64,000 nt of DNA from Porphyromonas gingivalis ATCC 33277 (GTDB lineage: Bacteria > Bacteroidota > Bacteroidia > Bacteroidales > Porphyromonadaceae): contig NC_010729.1 of NCBI RefSeq assembly GCF_000010505.1, forward strand, positions 668,501 to 732,500, read 5' to 3'. Below the pieces are notes generated by a model. It did not search any database. It was not told where the DNA came from and worked only from the letters and a program-made list of their open reading frames with translations. Shown here piece after piece: positions 8,949 to 19,530 of this stretch; positions within the stretch are counted from its first letter, which is position 1, and every line of letters begins with the position of its first letter. The position numbers and the translations under genes are program-made.

Positions 8949-9421
8949 TGGCAGACACTGCGAAAAACAATATCAGCGAAGAGGAGGACATCCTTTGCGA
9001 GAAAGAAGGGGGCTCTCCTGAGTGGGAGACCTCGACAGAAGAGGAAGCATTCCTTCACAACTCTTACTCCGCGGCTTCAAAGAGAAAGAATAGTTTTTGG
9101 AACGTGATGGGAGGATCTTTCCTCGATCACCCATGGATAGCCAGCAACTGGAAGTTGGGACTGGTCATCGTCGTGATGTCCGTCATTAACATTTGGAACG
9201 GCTACCAAGCCATCGAGCAGGTGCGCGAAATAGGCCGTCTGGAGGAACAAGTGAAAGATTATCGCTATCGTGCCCTGTTCAAAGCCTCTGAAGTTACTGC
9301 TATGAGTCAGAAACTGAATGTAGAGAAAGCCATCCAATCGCAAAACCTCGAGCTGACACTCTCGCAGACTCCGCCATACATTCTCTATCGTCCTGTCGAT
9401 ACTGATCGGCGCAAGAAATAA
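8948..9421 (+). CDS. ftsL: FtsL-like cell division protein
   Basis: 157 residues. An acidic cytoplasmic N-terminus of about 75 residues, one membrane segment (KLGLVIVVMSVINIWNGYQ) and a short periplasmic coiled coil (IEQVREIGRLEEQVKDYRYRAL). Position between rsmH and ftsI, topology and coiled coil identify it as the Bacteroidota FtsL-type divisome protein (FtsL_2 family). The frame is open upstream to 8846, but the ATG at 8948 in TAATG coupling with rsmH is the natural start. The long acidic N-terminus is usual in this phylum. Confidence 0.85.
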   Translation: MADTAKNNISEEEDILCEKEGGSPEWETSTEEEAFLHNSYSAASKRKNSFWNVMGGSFLDHPWIASNWKLGLVIVVMSVINIWNGYQAIEQVREIGRLEEQVKDYRYRALFKASEVTAMSQKLNVEKAIQSQNLELTLSQTPPYILYRPVDTDRRKK

Positions 9422-9430
9422 AACACCGAT

Positions 9431-11632
9431 ATGAAACAGGAAGAGACAAACAATCCGGTGACCATCAAGGCCGTACGCCGCTACCGCATCGTGGGAGCGT
9501 TGATGATTGTATTCTTGCTCGTGGTATTCGGTAAGATTCTGAAGACAATTTTTGTTGAAGGGGACAAGTGGCGTACCATCGGAGAAACTCTTCATCGCCC
9601 CGAACCGGTGGATCTGGCACCTATTCGCGGCAATATATACGCTGCAGACGGGAGAGCCGTGGCCATAACGGCTCCTTACTTTCGTCTGTACTTCGATTTC
9701 CAAGCGGATCCGCTCAAAGCAATCAAAAAGGATAGTCTGAATAAGCTGCTTGATACGCTGGCTCTCAATATCAGTCGCAGGCTCTCTACCCAATACGAAA
9801 AGATAAAACCGGCCGACCTGAAAAAGAAATGGCGAGAAGGCATGGCAAAGAAGAGTCGCTATTGGCCGGTGATCAATCGAGATATATCCTATCTGCAAAT
9901 GAAAGAACTGTACGACATGGCACCTCTGGTGCGTGTGCCTCGCAAAGGGCCGGGCCCGATACCGAGGAGTATACGTCCGGAAGAGAAAGCCAAGCGAATG
10001 ATGCCGTTCGGCTCATTGGGCAGTCGTACCATCGGCAGCGTTTACGGATCGATGGAAGGGGGTTTGTCACAAGGGAAAAACGGTATAGAACTCTTCTATG
10101 ACAAGCAGCTCAGGGGAGAAATAGGCAAAGCCAGCCGTGTGTATGTCGGAGGACGAAGAATACTGAATACGATACAGGCTCCCAAGCGTGGCTGCGATGT
10201 CTATACCACTCTCGACATGGATATGCAGAGCATAGTCGAAGTGGAGTTGCGCAGCAAGCTCGAAGAGGTGCAGGGAGAAAGTGGAACCGCCATCCTCATG
10301 GAGGTAGCTACAGGGCAGGTAAAGGCTATCACCAATCTACAGCGCACGCCCTCCGGCGGATATATCGAATCCAAGAACTACGCAGTAGCCGATATGTCAG
10401 AACCCGGTTCTACGTTCAAGACCGTGTCGATGATGGTAGCACTCGATGCCGGCATTGTGCATCCGGAGGACATCATCGAAACGGGCAATGGTCTCTTCTC
10501 CGTAGGCAAGCGTACTGTAAGAGACCATAATGCACACAAAGGAGGGTATGGCCCCCTTACGGCAGCTCAGACGATTTGGTACTCAAGCAACGTAGGCGTA
10601 GCCAAAATCATTCTCAAAGGCTTTGCCCACGATCCCGACAAATACGTGGAGGCGGTCAGGCGAACCGGTATCACGGACAAGTTCCGTCTGGAAATACCCG
10701 GAGAAGCTCCGGCCGTAGTGCGCAAGCGTGCCGACAATCCTGACCGCTGGTATGGCACGACCCTTGCATGGATGTCATTCGGATACGAAACCCAAATCCC
10801 GCCGATCCATACATTGGCTTTCTACAATGCCATTGCCAACGGTGGTAGAATGATGCGTCCCTACTTCGTAACGAAAGTGATGGATAGAGGGGAGGTCGTA
10901 CAGGAGCACCGGCCGGTAGTATTACGCGATTCCATCTGCAAGCACTCTACGCTTATCGCCATACAGGATATGCTCTCGAACGTAGTGGCCAAAGGGACCG
11001 GCTCGCCGGTCAAAAGCTCTACGGTAAACATCAGCGGCAAGACCGGTACAGCGCAGATCTCTCAGGGCAAAAGCGGTTATCGTGCGGGTGGCACCATGCA
11101 CTTGGTATCTTTCTGTGGTTATTTCCCATCCGAAAATCCCAAGTACACGTGTATGGTGGTTGTACGGGGGCCCCGTGGCGTATATCCCTCAGGCGGCGGA
11201 ATCTCCGGAGTAGTGGTAAAACAGATAGCCGAAAAGCTGCTGGCCATTCAAGAGCCGGAGCCGTTCGACACGGTAAGCCCATTGCCGGATATCAAATATC
11301 TGCCGACTGTACGTGCCGGCCAACGCGAACCAATCGTATCGGCATTGAAATCATTGAATCTGCCCGTCAGAATAGCGTCCGAATGTGGCAAAAATCAGTG
11401 GGTACGTCCTACGGTGGAGAGCGGGCGTATAAGCCTGAAGCCATTGCCCTCTGTCAAACGTGGCGTAATGCCTGATGTCCATGGACTCTCGGCACAGGAT
11501 GCTTTGTACATGCTACAGCTCTCAGGGTTGAAAGTAAGGACGAACGGATGGGGACATGTAGTGGCTCAGTCCGTTCCGTACGGCTCTAAAGTGAAAGTGG
11601 GGCAGACTGTCGTCATAGACTTATCTATGTAA
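9431..11632 (+). CDS. ftsI: Division transpeptidase PBP3/FtsI with PASTA domain
   Basis: 733 residues. Septal peptidoglycan DD-transpeptidase. A short cytoplasmic tail and membrane anchor ([20 protein letters not shown]) come first, then the PBP dimerisation domain with [10 protein letters not shown], then the transpeptidase domain: SxxK in EPGSTFKT near residue 326, SSN in YSSNVGVAK, and KTGT in SGKTGTAQ near residue 537. A C-terminal PASTA domain ([18 protein letters not shown]) occupies the last 60 or so residues, as usual for Bacteroidota FtsI. Ten bases after ftsL and ten before murE, so co-transcribed. Confidence 0.96.
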   Translation: MKQEETNNPVTIKAVRRYRIVGALMIVFLLVVFGKILKTIFVEGDKWRTIGETLHRPEPVDLAPIRGNIYAADGRAVAITAPYFRLYFDFQADPLKAIKKDSLNKLLDTLALNISRRLSTQYEKIKPADLKKKWREGMAKKSRYWPVINRDISYLQMKELYDMAPLVRVPRKGPGPIPRSIRPEEKAKRMMPFGSLGSRTIGSVYGSMEGGLSQGKNGIELFYDKQLRGEIGKASRVYVGGRRILNTIQAPKRGCDVYTTLDMDMQSIVEVELRSKLEEVQGESGTAILMEVATGQVKAITNLQRTPSGGYIESKNYAVADMSEPGSTFKTVSMMVALDAGIVHPEDIIETGNGLFSVGKRTVRDHNAHKGGYGPLTAAQTIWYSSNVGVAKIILKGFAHDPDKYVEAVRRTGITDKFRLEIPGEAPAVVRKRADNPDRWYGTTLAWMSFGYETQIPPIHTLAFYNAIANGGRMMRPYFVTKVMDRGEVVQEHRPVVLRDSICKHSTLIAIQDMLSNVVAKGTGSPVKSSTVNISGKTGTAQISQGKSGYRAGGTMHLVSFCGYFPSENPKYTCMVVVRGPRGVYPSGGGISGVVVKQIAEKLLAIQEPEPFDTVSPLPDIKYLPTVRAGQREPIVSALKSLNLPVRIASECGKNQWVRPTVESGRISLKPLPSVKRGVMPDVHGLSAQDALYMLQLSGLKVRTNGWGHVVAQSVPYGSKVKVGQTVVIDLSM

Positions 11633-11642
11633 AGAACAAGGA

Positions 11643-13106
11643 ATGAAACTCGAACAATATCTCTCGGAACTGCGGCCGATAGCTGTCATTGGCAATATCG
11701 AACAGGAAGTATCAGATATTGCATCCGATTCTCGCAAGGCTACGGACGGTGCACTCTTCGTAGCCGTTCGTGGAACACTGACAGATGGGCACAGATACAT
11801 ACCGCAAGCATACACACAAGGCTGTCGCGCCTTTGTCGTGGAGGACCTTCCCGATGAAAAGCCGGAAGGATGCTGTTTTGTCCAAGTATCGGATACAGCC
11901 GAAGCATTAGCTTCTTTGGCCTCTGCATACTACGGACATCCATCTCGCCATCTGACTCTGGTCGGTGTAACCGGTACGAACGGCAAGACCACCGTTGCCA
12001 CTCTACTATATCGACTATTCCGAAAAATGGGATATAAAGCCGGTCTGGTGAGTACGGTTTGCAACTATGTAGATGACCGGTCCGAACCGACCACTCACAC
12101 CACACCGGATCCATTGGCATTGAATGCTCTTTTCCGTCGAATGGCAGATGCAGGTTGCGAATATGCTTTTATGGAAGTTAGCTCTCATGCAGCGGCACAA
12201 AAGAGAATCGGTGCTCTTGACTTCGACGGCGGAATCTTTACGAATCTTACTCGTGACCATCTTGACTATCACGGCTCCGTACCGGAGTATTTGCGAGCCA
12301 AAAAGAGTTTTTTCGATGGCCTCGGTGCTCAAGCTTTCGCATTGGTCAATGCCGATGATAAGAACGGCCTCGTAATGGTACAAAACACCCGAGCACGTGT
12401 ATGTACCTATGCACTGAAGAGCATGGCAAACTATCGAGCCAAGATAGTAGAAAGACATATCGATGGAATGGATATGTATATGGATGACAGAGAAGTCTTT
12501 GTCCGTCTGGTAGGAGATTTCAATGCCTACAACCTGCTGTGTGTGTACGGGGCATCCTGCGAATTAGGACAGGATAGGGAGGAAGTACTGCGTATCCTAT
12601 CGGAATTGACCTCCGTGGATGGTCGTTTCCAAACGTTTACATCCAAGGACGGTTATGTAGCCATCGTAGACTATGCGCACACGCCGGATGCACTGGTCAA
12701 TGTATTGGATACCATACGACCACTGGCAAAATCGCACAAGGTGATCACAGTGGTAGGAGCAGGAGGTAATCGGGACAAAGGCAAGCGTCCGATCATGGCA
12801 AAGGAGGCAGCCCGCAGAAGCGAACGTTTGATCCTGACATCGGACAATCCGCGTGATGAAGAGCCTCAAGAAATAATCCAAGAAATGGCTATCGGACTTT
12901 CGACAGAAGACAGGAAGAAAACACTGCTCATTACTGATCGGGCGGAAGCCATCCGCACGGCCTGCATGCTGGCAGAGAAGGGAGACTTTGTTTTGATAGC
13001 CGGCAAAGGTCATGAAACTTATCAGGAAATCAGAGGTGTCAAGCACCATTTCGATGATCGCGAAGTGGTCTGCGATGCCATGTCGAAAGATCGTATCGTT
13101 CAATAA
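11643..13106 (+). CDS. murE: UDP-MurNAc-tripeptide synthetase
   Basis: 487 residues. ATP-dependent addition of the third stem residue to UDP-MurNAc-L-Ala-D-Glu. The ATP loop is [15 protein letters not shown] (near residue 110), the central motif is [19 protein letters not shown], and the C-terminal ligase domain has [14 protein letters not shown] and [13 protein letters not shown]. The DNPR motif is the family mark of diaminopimelate-adding enzymes as opposed to lysine-adding ones. Mur ligase three-domain order is complete. Confidence 0.97.
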   Translation: MKLEQYLSELRPIAVIGNIEQEVSDIASDSRKATDGALFVAVRGTLTDGHRYIPQAYTQGCRAFVVEDLPDEKPEGCCFVQVSDTAEALASLASAYYGHPSRHLTLVGVTGTNGKTTVATLLYRLFRKMGYKAGLVSTVCNYVDDRSEPTTHTTPDPLALNALFRRMADAGCEYAFMEVSSHAAAQKRIGALDFDGGIFTNLTRDHLDYHGSVPEYLRAKKSFFDGLGAQAFALVNADDKNGLVMVQNTRARVCTYALKSMANYRAKIVERHIDGMDMYMDDREVFVRLVGDFNAYNLLCVYGASCELGQDREEVLRILSELTSVDGRFQTFTSKDGYVAIVDYAHTPDALVNVLDTIRPLAKSHKVITVVGAGGNRDKGKRPIMAKEAARRSERLILTSDNPRDEEPQEIIQEMAIGLSTEDRKKTLLITDRAEAIRTACMLAEKGDFVLIAGKGHETYQEIRGVKHHFDDREVVCDAMSKDRIVQ

Positions 13107-13120
13107 ACTCTATAGATCCC

Positions 13121-14380
13121 ATGTTGTACTATCTGTTTGATTATCTCGAAAAGCTACAGCTCCCCGGAGCGCGACTGTTCCATTACGTGTCATTCCGGTC
13201 GGCTGTGGCCATTATCTTGGCTTTGCTGCTTGCTACCGTCATCGGCAACCGAATCATCGAAAGGCTACGAAAGGCTCAAATAGGCGAGACTATTCGCGAT
13301 TTGGGGCTGGAAGGACAACTCAGCAAAAAAGGAACACCCACGATGGGAGGTCTGATCATTATCATCTCCATTCTGATCCCCACTCTATTGTTGGCCCGTC
13401 TTGATAATGTATATATCCTGCTCATGATCGTCACCACTCTCTTGCTCGGCTCATTAGGCTTTTTGGATGACTACATCAAGGTTTTCCGTAAGAAGAAAGA
13501 GGGCTTGCACGGACGTTACAAAATAATCGGACAGGTCGGACTTGGCTTCATCATCGGTATAGTACTGTATATGAATCCTGCGGTCGTGATCAAAGAAAAT
13601 AGCGAAGTGCTTCGGGATGGACAGGTCGAACGTGTACACTTCAACAAACAGGAGGTAAAATCGACTAAGACAACGATCCCCTTCGTCAAGAACAATAATT
13701 TCGACTACGCCGATATACTTCCCTTCGAAGGCAAAACAAAAGTGCTGTTCGGCTGGATTCTCTTCGTCTGCGTAGCTGTTGTGGTAGTCACCTTTATATC
13801 CAACTGTGCCAATCTGACTGATGGGTTGGATGGTTTAGCGACGGGGTCTTCTGCTATTATCGGAGTTGTACTGGCTATTTTTGCCTATGTCTCCTCCCAT
13901 ATCGAGATGGCCTCATATCTGAATATCATGTTTATCCCCGGAGCAGAGGAGCTGACCATTTTTGCTTTTGCTTTCGTTGGTGCCACGATCGGTTTTCTGT
14001 GGTACAATGCTTATCCGGCACAGGTCTTTATGGGAGATACAGGAAGTCTCACTTTGGGAGGAATCATCGCTGTTTTCGCTCTGATCATTCGCAAAGAAAT
14101 GCTACTGCCCATCCTCTGCTTCGTATTTATCATAGAGGGTCTTTCCGTGATGATTCAGGTCTTCTATTTCAAGTTGACGAAGCGGAGGACAGGTGAAGGT
14201 CGGCGCATTTTCAAAATGACTCCCCTCCACCACCATTTCCAAAAGCCCGGTAATGCCGGCATAGATGCATGGCTACAGAAGCCTATGCAGGCTATTCCCG
14301 AATCGAAAATCACCGTTCGCTTTTGGCTCGTAGGGATTATCATGGCTGCAATTACAATAGCAACACTCAAGATGCGATAA
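13121..14380 (+). CDS. mraY: Phospho-N-acetylmuramoyl-pentapeptide transferase
   Basis: 419 residues. Integral membrane enzyme that makes lipid I from UDP-MurNAc-pentapeptide and undecaprenyl phosphate. Typical motifs: KKGTPTMGGLIII, FLDDYIKVFRKKKEGLHGRYKI, NCANLTDGLDGLATG, FMGDTGSLTLGG and the C-terminal KMTPLHHHFQ. About ten membrane segments. Longer than the roughly 360 residues of E. coli MraY because of an insertion near residues 155-195 (NPAVVIKENSEVLRD and following), a feature of Bacteroidota versions. Fifteen bases after murE. Confidence 0.97.
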   Translation: MLYYLFDYLEKLQLPGARLFHYVSFRSAVAIILALLLATVIGNRIIERLRKAQIGETIRDLGLEGQLSKKGTPTMGGLIIIISILIPTLLLARLDNVYILLMIVTTLLLGSLGFLDDYIKVFRKKKEGLHGRYKIIGQVGLGFIIGIVLYMNPAVVIKENSEVLRDGQVERVHFNKQEVKSTKTTIPFVKNNNFDYADILPFEGKTKVLFGWILFVCVAVVVVTFISNCANLTDGLDGLATGSSAIIGVVLAIFAYVSSHIEMASYLNIMFIPGAEELTIFAFAFVGATIGFLWYNAYPAQVFMGDTGSLTLGGIIAVFALIIRKEMLLPILCFVFIIEGLSVMIQVFYFKLTKRRTGEGRRIFKMTPLHHHFQKPGNAGIDAWLQKPMQAIPESKITVRFWLVGIIMAAITIATLKMR

Positions 14381-14403
14381 CGAATAAATAACGATCTGGG
14401 AAG

Positions 14404-15756
14404 ATGGACCGATTGAAATATGATATAGTCGTTCTCGGAGCAGGAGAAAGCGGAGTAGGAGCAGCTCTTTTGGCTCAAGCCAAAGGTCTGCATGTATTTG
14501 TATCCGACTACGGAAAGATAGCCCCGAAATACAAGGAAGAACTTAACCGATATGCCATACCGTACGAAGAAGGTAGGCACACAGAGGCGATAATCCTCGA
14601 AGCAAAAGAAATTATCAAAAGCCCGGGTATTCCCGACACTGCTCCTGTTATTCGACAAGCTGTTGCCAAAGAGATAGGTATCGTTTCGGAAATAGAGTTC
14701 GCCGGACGTTACACCGATGCATTTATGGTGTGCATCACGGGTAGTAATGGCAAGACAACAACAACCATGTGGTTGTATCACACGCTCTGTAAGGCAGGTT
14801 TGGATGTAGGTTTGGCAGGCAATGTCGGTTTTAGTCTGGCCAGACAGGTCGCTTACGATCCTCATCCTTATTATGTAATAGAGTTGAGCAGTTTTCAACT
14901 GGACAACATGTACGACTTCAGGGCTAATGTGGCCATTCTGCTCAATATTACACCGGATCATTTAGATCGATACGATCACCGATTCGAGCTTTATGCAGAA
15001 GCGAAAATGAGAATCACTCGGAATCAGCAACCCGAGGATTGCTTCATCTACTGGGAGGATGATCCTTTTATCAGCCGATGGGTAGCCGAACATCCTCCTG
15101 TAGCCCGTCTTCTACCGTTCGCCATGGAAGCTCGAACGGATAATACAACTGCTTGGATCAATGAAAAGAACGAATTGGTTGTCATGAATCTTAATTCACC
15201 TTTTGTTATGGATGAGGAACTTTTAGCTCTGTCCGGCATGCACAACAGGCACAATGCTATGGCAACTGCCATTGCTGCCAAAGCTATGGATATTAAGAAT
15301 GAGGCTATTCGAGAAGCCTTGCAGGATTTCAAGAATGTACCGCATCGACTGGAAAAGATTGCTCGCGTAAAGGGTGTCGATTATATCAATGACTCCAAAG
15401 CTACGAACGTAAATTCTACCTGGTATGCTCTGGAGAGCATGAAAACCAGAGTAATACTCATTCTCGGAGGGACAGACAAAGGCAATGACTATACAGATAT
15501 AGAGAATCTGGTATTGTCTAAAGTCGATGGACTGATCTTTTTGGGCATAGATAATGAGAAACTCCACAAATTCTTCGATGGCAAGATCTCGCGGATTGCA
15601 GATGCATGCTCGATGCATGAAGCTGTTTCTTTAGCATACAAGATGGCATCCAAAGGTGATACGGTACTCCTTTCTCCAGCTTGTGCCAGTTTCGATCTTT
15701 TCCAAAACTACGAAGATCGTGGCGATCAGTTTCGGAAAGAGGTGTTAAATCTATGA
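14404..15756 (+). CDS. murD: UDP-MurNAc-L-Ala:D-Glu ligase
   Basis: 450 residues. Adds D-glutamate to UDP-MurNAc-L-alanine. The N-terminal Rossmann-type domain begins VVLGAGESGVGAALLAQ; the ATP loop is TGSNGKTTTTMWLYH; then ELSSFQLDNMYDFRANVAILLNI-type central motif and the C-terminal domain with NDSKATNVNSTWYAL and SPACASFDLFQNYEDRGDQF. All Mur ligase parts are present. Confidence 0.97.
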   Translation: MDRLKYDIVVLGAGESGVGAALLAQAKGLHVFVSDYGKIAPKYKEELNRYAIPYEEGRHTEAIILEAKEIIKSPGIPDTAPVIRQAVAKEIGIVSEIEFAGRYTDAFMVCITGSNGKTTTTMWLYHTLCKAGLDVGLAGNVGFSLARQVAYDPHPYYVIELSSFQLDNMYDFRANVAILLNITPDHLDRYDHRFELYAEAKMRITRNQQPEDCFIYWEDDPFISRWVAEHPPVARLLPFAMEARTDNTTAWINEKNELVVMNLNSPFVMDEELLALSGMHNRHNAMATAIAAKAMDIKNEAIREALQDFKNVPHRLEKIARVKGVDYINDSKATNVNSTWYALESMKTRVILILGGTDKGNDYTDIENLVLSKVDGLIFLGIDNEKLHKFFDGKISRIADACSMHEAVSLAYKMASKGDTVLLSPACASFDLFQNYEDRGDQFRKEVLNL

Positions 15757-15767
15757 GACATTAGGAA

Positions 15768-17024
15768 ATGGCTTGGAAAAAATTGTTTCAAGGAGATAGG
15801 ACTCTTTGGGTCATCTTCTCCTTTTTTGTCGTCATCTCTTTGGTCGAAGTCTATAGTGCTTCCAGTACTTTGGCATATCAGGGACGGATGATGTCTCCTA
15901 TACTGAAGCATACGGCTTTTATCGTCATGTCCATCGTAACGGTAGTGGTAGTATCCCGATTCAACTCGGGTACACTAAAGTTTATGGGAGGAGGGCTTTA
16001 TATCTTATCCTTCATACTGTTGATCATCGCGTTTTTCAATGGCACGAGTATAAATGGTGCTTCGCGTTGGATTCCTTTACCTTTCGGACTCACTTTCCAG
16101 CCGTCCGAGCTGATGAAGATAGCTCTGGTGATGGTGGCTGCAATTATCTATACATTATTGGGACATTTGTCCGCAAAGAAAAGATTTATCTGGTTTTCGA
16201 TACTTGTGGCAATCCCGATCCTCATCATTGCAAAAGACAATCTGTCCACTGCCATCCTCATTGCGGTGTTCTTTTTCTTTATTTCGTGGATCGGAGGTGC
16301 TCCCGGCAAGAATCTTTTCTGGCTGTTGATCGCAGGTTTATTCTTCGTCGTTCTGGCATATATCCTGTTGCTCACCTTACCTCCACAAACGCTGAGTAAG
16401 CTGTCAAATCGTGCTCCAACATGGAAAAATCGTGTAGTAAGTGATCCTGCATTGAAAGATCTGAGTCCTGAGCAGCGAGACTCGATGATGTACGTCATTA
16501 CGGATGACAACTTTCAGGAATCGCACGCTAAAATAGCTATCGCTCGTGGAGGACTTTTCGGTGTGATGCCCGGGAACAGTATCGAAAGGGACATTTTACC
16601 ACAGGCATTCTCAGATTACATCTATGCCATCATCATCGAAGAGATGGGATTCATCGTCGGAGGGATATTGATCCCGCTGGCTTATTTTGTCCTGTTCTTC
16701 CGATTGGCACAATTAGCTCAAAGGACAGCAAGTCGCTTCGAAGGAATGCTTTTGATGGGATTCGGATTATTATACCTGTTACAGGCTATGTTCAATTTCA
16801 TTGTCGCCTCCGGATTTATCGTGACGGGACAAACTCTTCCTCTGATCAGCAAGGGAGGAACATCATATCTGATCACAAGTCTGGCCTTCGGAATTATGAT
16901 GAGTATCTCGCGACGAATAGCCTTGAACAAAGAGAACGGAGAAGAGACAGCCGAAGTAATGACCATAGAGTCCGAAGTATCCGACAACGATGAACTACAA
17001 GAAATAAATATATTGGACGCATGA
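15768..17024 (+). CDS. ftsW: SEDS glycosyltransferase FtsW
   Basis: 418 residues with about ten membrane segments. Septal peptidoglycan polymerase partner of FtsI. Family marks: EVYSASSTLAYQG after the first membrane helix, NGASRWIPLPFGLTFQPSELMKIA-type motif, and the C-terminal GQTLPLISKGGTSYL signature. The acidic cytoplasmic tail (EVMTIESEVSDNDELQEINILDA-like) is short. Its TGA overlaps the murG ATG in ATGA, so translation is probably coupled. Confidence 0.95.
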   Translation: MAWKKLFQGDRTLWVIFSFFVVISLVEVYSASSTLAYQGRMMSPILKHTAFIVMSIVTVVVVSRFNSGTLKFMGGGLYILSFILLIIAFFNGTSINGASRWIPLPFGLTFQPSELMKIALVMVAAIIYTLLGHLSAKKRFIWFSILVAIPILIIAKDNLSTAILIAVFFFFISWIGGAPGKNLFWLLIAGLFFVVLAYILLLTLPPQTLSKLSNRAPTWKNRVVSDPALKDLSPEQRDSMMYVITDDNFQESHAKIAIARGGLFGVMPGNSIERDILPQAFSDYIYAIIIEEMGFIVGGILIPLAYFVLFFRLAQLAQRTASRFEGMLLMGFGLLYLLQAMFNFIVASGFIVTGQTLPLISKGGTSYLITSLAFGIMMSISRRIALNKENGEETAEVMTIESEVSDNDELQEINILDA

Positions 17025-18160
17025 ATAATGAAAAATCAAACGCCAAACTGCGTTTTATCATAAGTGGGGGAGGAACTGGCGGACATATTTTTCCGGCTAT
17101 TTCCATCGCTGATGCCCTGCGTCGCCGCTATCCCGAATGTGAAATCCTTTTTGTGGGTGCTGAGGGACGGATGGAAATGGAGCGTGTACCCCGATCCGGC
17201 TACGAGATCGTAGGTCTACCCATCAAAGGGTTAGACAGAAAGCATTTGTTGTCGAATTACAAGGTAGCCATTGCTGTTATCCGAAGCATGAGGCTGGCTA
17301 ATAAGACCATAAGGAATTTTCGTCCTGATATGGTAATCGGTGTAGGAGGCTATGCCAGTGGCCCAACCTTACGCAGAGCACATTCCCTCGGGATCCCCAC
17401 CCTCATTCAAGAGCAAAACAGCTATGCCGGTGTAACGAATAAACTGCTGAGCCGAGGAGCGCATAAAATCTGCGTGGCTTATCCCGAAATGGATAAATTC
17501 TTCTCTCCTGAAAAGATCGTTTTTACCGGCAATCCGGTTCGCCCTGAAATAGAATTCGGCCACCCCAGCCGCTCGGAGTCTCTTCGCTTTTTCGGCTTCG
17601 AGCAGTCCGAATCGCCTGTCGTCTTGGTAGTCGGAGGGAGCTTGGGAGCCCTTACTATTAACAAGAGTATCACCGACAAGCTCGGCAAATGGGCAGAAAG
17701 CGGTGTACACCTTATATGGCAAACGGGAAAGAACTATATCGAGACAGCCAGAAAAGCAGTAGAGAATCATCCCGGGTTGAAATGCTATGTTAATGATTTT
17801 ATCACTCGAATGGATTATGCATACTGTGCAGCCGACTTGGTAGTGTCACGAGCCGGAGCTTGCTCCATTTCAGAGCTTTGCTTGCTGGGAAAACCTACGA
17901 TACTGGTTCCCTCGCCCAATGTAGCAGAAGACCATCAAACAAAGAATGCATTGGCTCTTTCTACGCGCGCTGCTGCCGTTCTGATTCCGGATACCGAGGC
18001 AATAGAACTGTTAACCGACACAGCTCTATCCTTGGTTCGCAATCTGGCAGAATTGAGTTCTCTGAGCGAACAGATACGAACGCTGGCCAAACCTCAGGCA
18101 GCTGATCGAATTGTGGATGAGATAGCAAGAATAGTGGAACACGAGAAAAGAGCGAATTGA
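17021..18160 (+). CDS. murG: Lipid II synthase (UDP-GlcNAc transferase)
   Basis: 379 residues. Peripheral membrane GT28 enzyme that transfers GlcNAc to lipid I. N-terminal ISGGGTGGHIFPAISIAD is the glycine loop; VIGVGGYASGPTLRRA, IQEQNSYAGVTNKLL, VVGGSLGALTINKSI and VSRAGACSISELCLLGKPTILVPSP complete the family pattern. Starts in ATGA overlap with ftsW and its TGA overlaps the murC ATG. Confidence 0.97.
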   Translation: MNNEKSNAKLRFIISGGGTGGHIFPAISIADALRRRYPECEILFVGAEGRMEMERVPRSGYEIVGLPIKGLDRKHLLSNYKVAIAVIRSMRLANKTIRNFRPDMVIGVGGYASGPTLRRAHSLGIPTLIQEQNSYAGVTNKLLSRGAHKICVAYPEMDKFFSPEKIVFTGNPVRPEIEFGHPSRSESLRFFGFEQSESPVVLVVGGSLGALTINKSITDKLGKWAESGVHLIWQTGKNYIETARKAVENHPGLKCYVNDFITRMDYAYCAADLVVSRAGACSISELCLLGKPTILVPSPNVAEDHQTKNALALSTRAAAVLIPDTEAIELLTDTALSLVRNLAELSSLSEQIRTLAKPQAADRIVDEIARIVEHEKRAN

Positions 18161-19530
18161 TGAAAAGGGTCTATTTCATTGGGATAGGAGGGATTGGTAT
18201 GAGTGCTATTGCTCGCTACTTCCATGCAAGGGGATTTAATGTGTGTGGGTATGATCTGACTCCGAGTCCCATTACCGATCAATTGATCAAAGAAGGGATT
18301 GAGGTTCATTTCAGTGATGACCTGAATATGATCCCGAAAGCTTTTTTTTCTCCCACCGATTCGTTGATCGTTTACACCCCTGCTGTGCCGGCCGACCACT
18401 CGGAATTGACCTACTTCAGATCCAATGGTTATCGCGTGGTGAAGCGAGCAGAAATTCTCGGCGAGATAACTCTTATAGAACGTGCACTCTGTGTCGCCGG
18501 AACACATGGCAAGACTACGACCTCTACTTTGCTGGCACATTTGCTCAAACAGAGTCATGTGGACTGCAATGCGTTTCTGGGAGGGATTTCCAACAATTAT
18601 CAGTCGAATCTGTTGCTCTCGGACAAAAGTGATTTAGTAGTCGTCGAAGCAGACGAATTCGATCGTTCATTCCACCATCTGAAACCTTTTATGGCTATTA
18701 TCACATCTGCCGATCCCGATCATATGGATATATACGGCACGGCAGAGAATTATCGCGACAGCTTCGAACATTTCACCTCTTTGATCCAGTCTGGCGGAGC
18801 CCTGGTGCTTAAGTACGGTGCACCGGTCAATCCTCGACTGGGAAGCGATGTCAGCTTGTTTACATATTCATCTGACGATCGGCAGGCTGACTATTTCGCC
18901 TCCGACATTACGATCAGGGATGGTCGCCTTTTTTTTACTTGGCATTATCCGGGTGGACAACTGGAAGAGGTAGAACTCGGTGTACCTGTACACATCAACG
19001 TAGAGAACGCTGTAGCCGCCATGGCTATTGCACATCTTAACGGCGTCACCGTGGAAGAACTTCGAAGCGGTATCGCCTCTTTCAAAGGTTCACACCGCCG
19101 CTTCGAAAAGGTCTTGGATACAGAGCGCGTAGTCCTGATCGATGATTATGCGCACCATCCGGTGGAATTGGATGCAGCTATTCGCTCTGTACGTGAAATC
19201 TATTCGAGAAAACATATCATGGGGATCTTTCAACCCCATCTGTATAGTCGTACGGCAGACTTTTATCAGGATTTTGCCAGAAGCCTTTCCATGTTGGACG
19301 AGGTGGTTTTATTGGACATTTATCCGGCACGAGAACTCCCTTTGCCAGGTGTGACCAGTCGTTTGATATTGGATTTGATCGAGAATCCCAATAAAACGCT
19401 GGTGAGCAAAAACGATCTGCTCGATTATTTACACGGCAACGAGATACCCGATGTCGTATTGATACTCGGAGCCGGCGATATCGATCGTTTAGTGATTCCT
19501 GTCAAACAATATCTCCAAACTTTATGCTAA
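18160..19530 (+). CDS. murC: UDP-MurNAc:L-alanine ligase
   Basis: 456 residues. First Mur ligase, adding L-Ala to UDP-MurNAc. N-terminal FIGIGGIGMSAIARYF, ATP loop VAGTHGKTTTSTLLAHL, VVEADEFDRSFHHL and DDYAHHPVELDAAIRS are classical MurC motifs. The reading frame is also open from a TTG at 18157, but the ATG at 18160 in TGATG overlap with murG is preferred. Confidence 0.97.
   Translation: MKRVYFIGIGGIGMSAIARYFHARGFNVCGYDLTPSPITDQLIKEGIEVHFSDDLNMIPKAFFSPTDSLIVYTPAVPADHSELTYFRSNGYRVVKRAEILGEITLIERALCVAGTHGKTTTSTLLAHLLKQSHVDCNAFLGGISNNYQSNLLLSDKSDLVVVEADEFDRSFHHLKPFMAIITSADPDHMDIYGTAENYRDSFEHFTSLIQSGGALVLKYGAPVNPRLGSDVSLFTYSSDDRQADYFASDITIRDGRLFFTWHYPGGQLEEVELGVPVHINVENAVAAMAIAHLNGVTVEELRSGIASFKGSHRRFEKVLDTERVVLIDDYAHHPVELDAAIRSVREIYSRKHIMGIFQPHLYSRTADFYQDFARSLSMLDEVVLLDIYPARELPLPGVTSRLILDLIENPNKTLVSKNDLLDYLHGNEIPDVVLILGAGDIDRLVIPVKQYLQTLC

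Noticed and set aside
9077-9898. 273-codon minus-strand frame opposite ftsL/ftsI
   Set aside because: Shadow of well-supported plus-strand genes.
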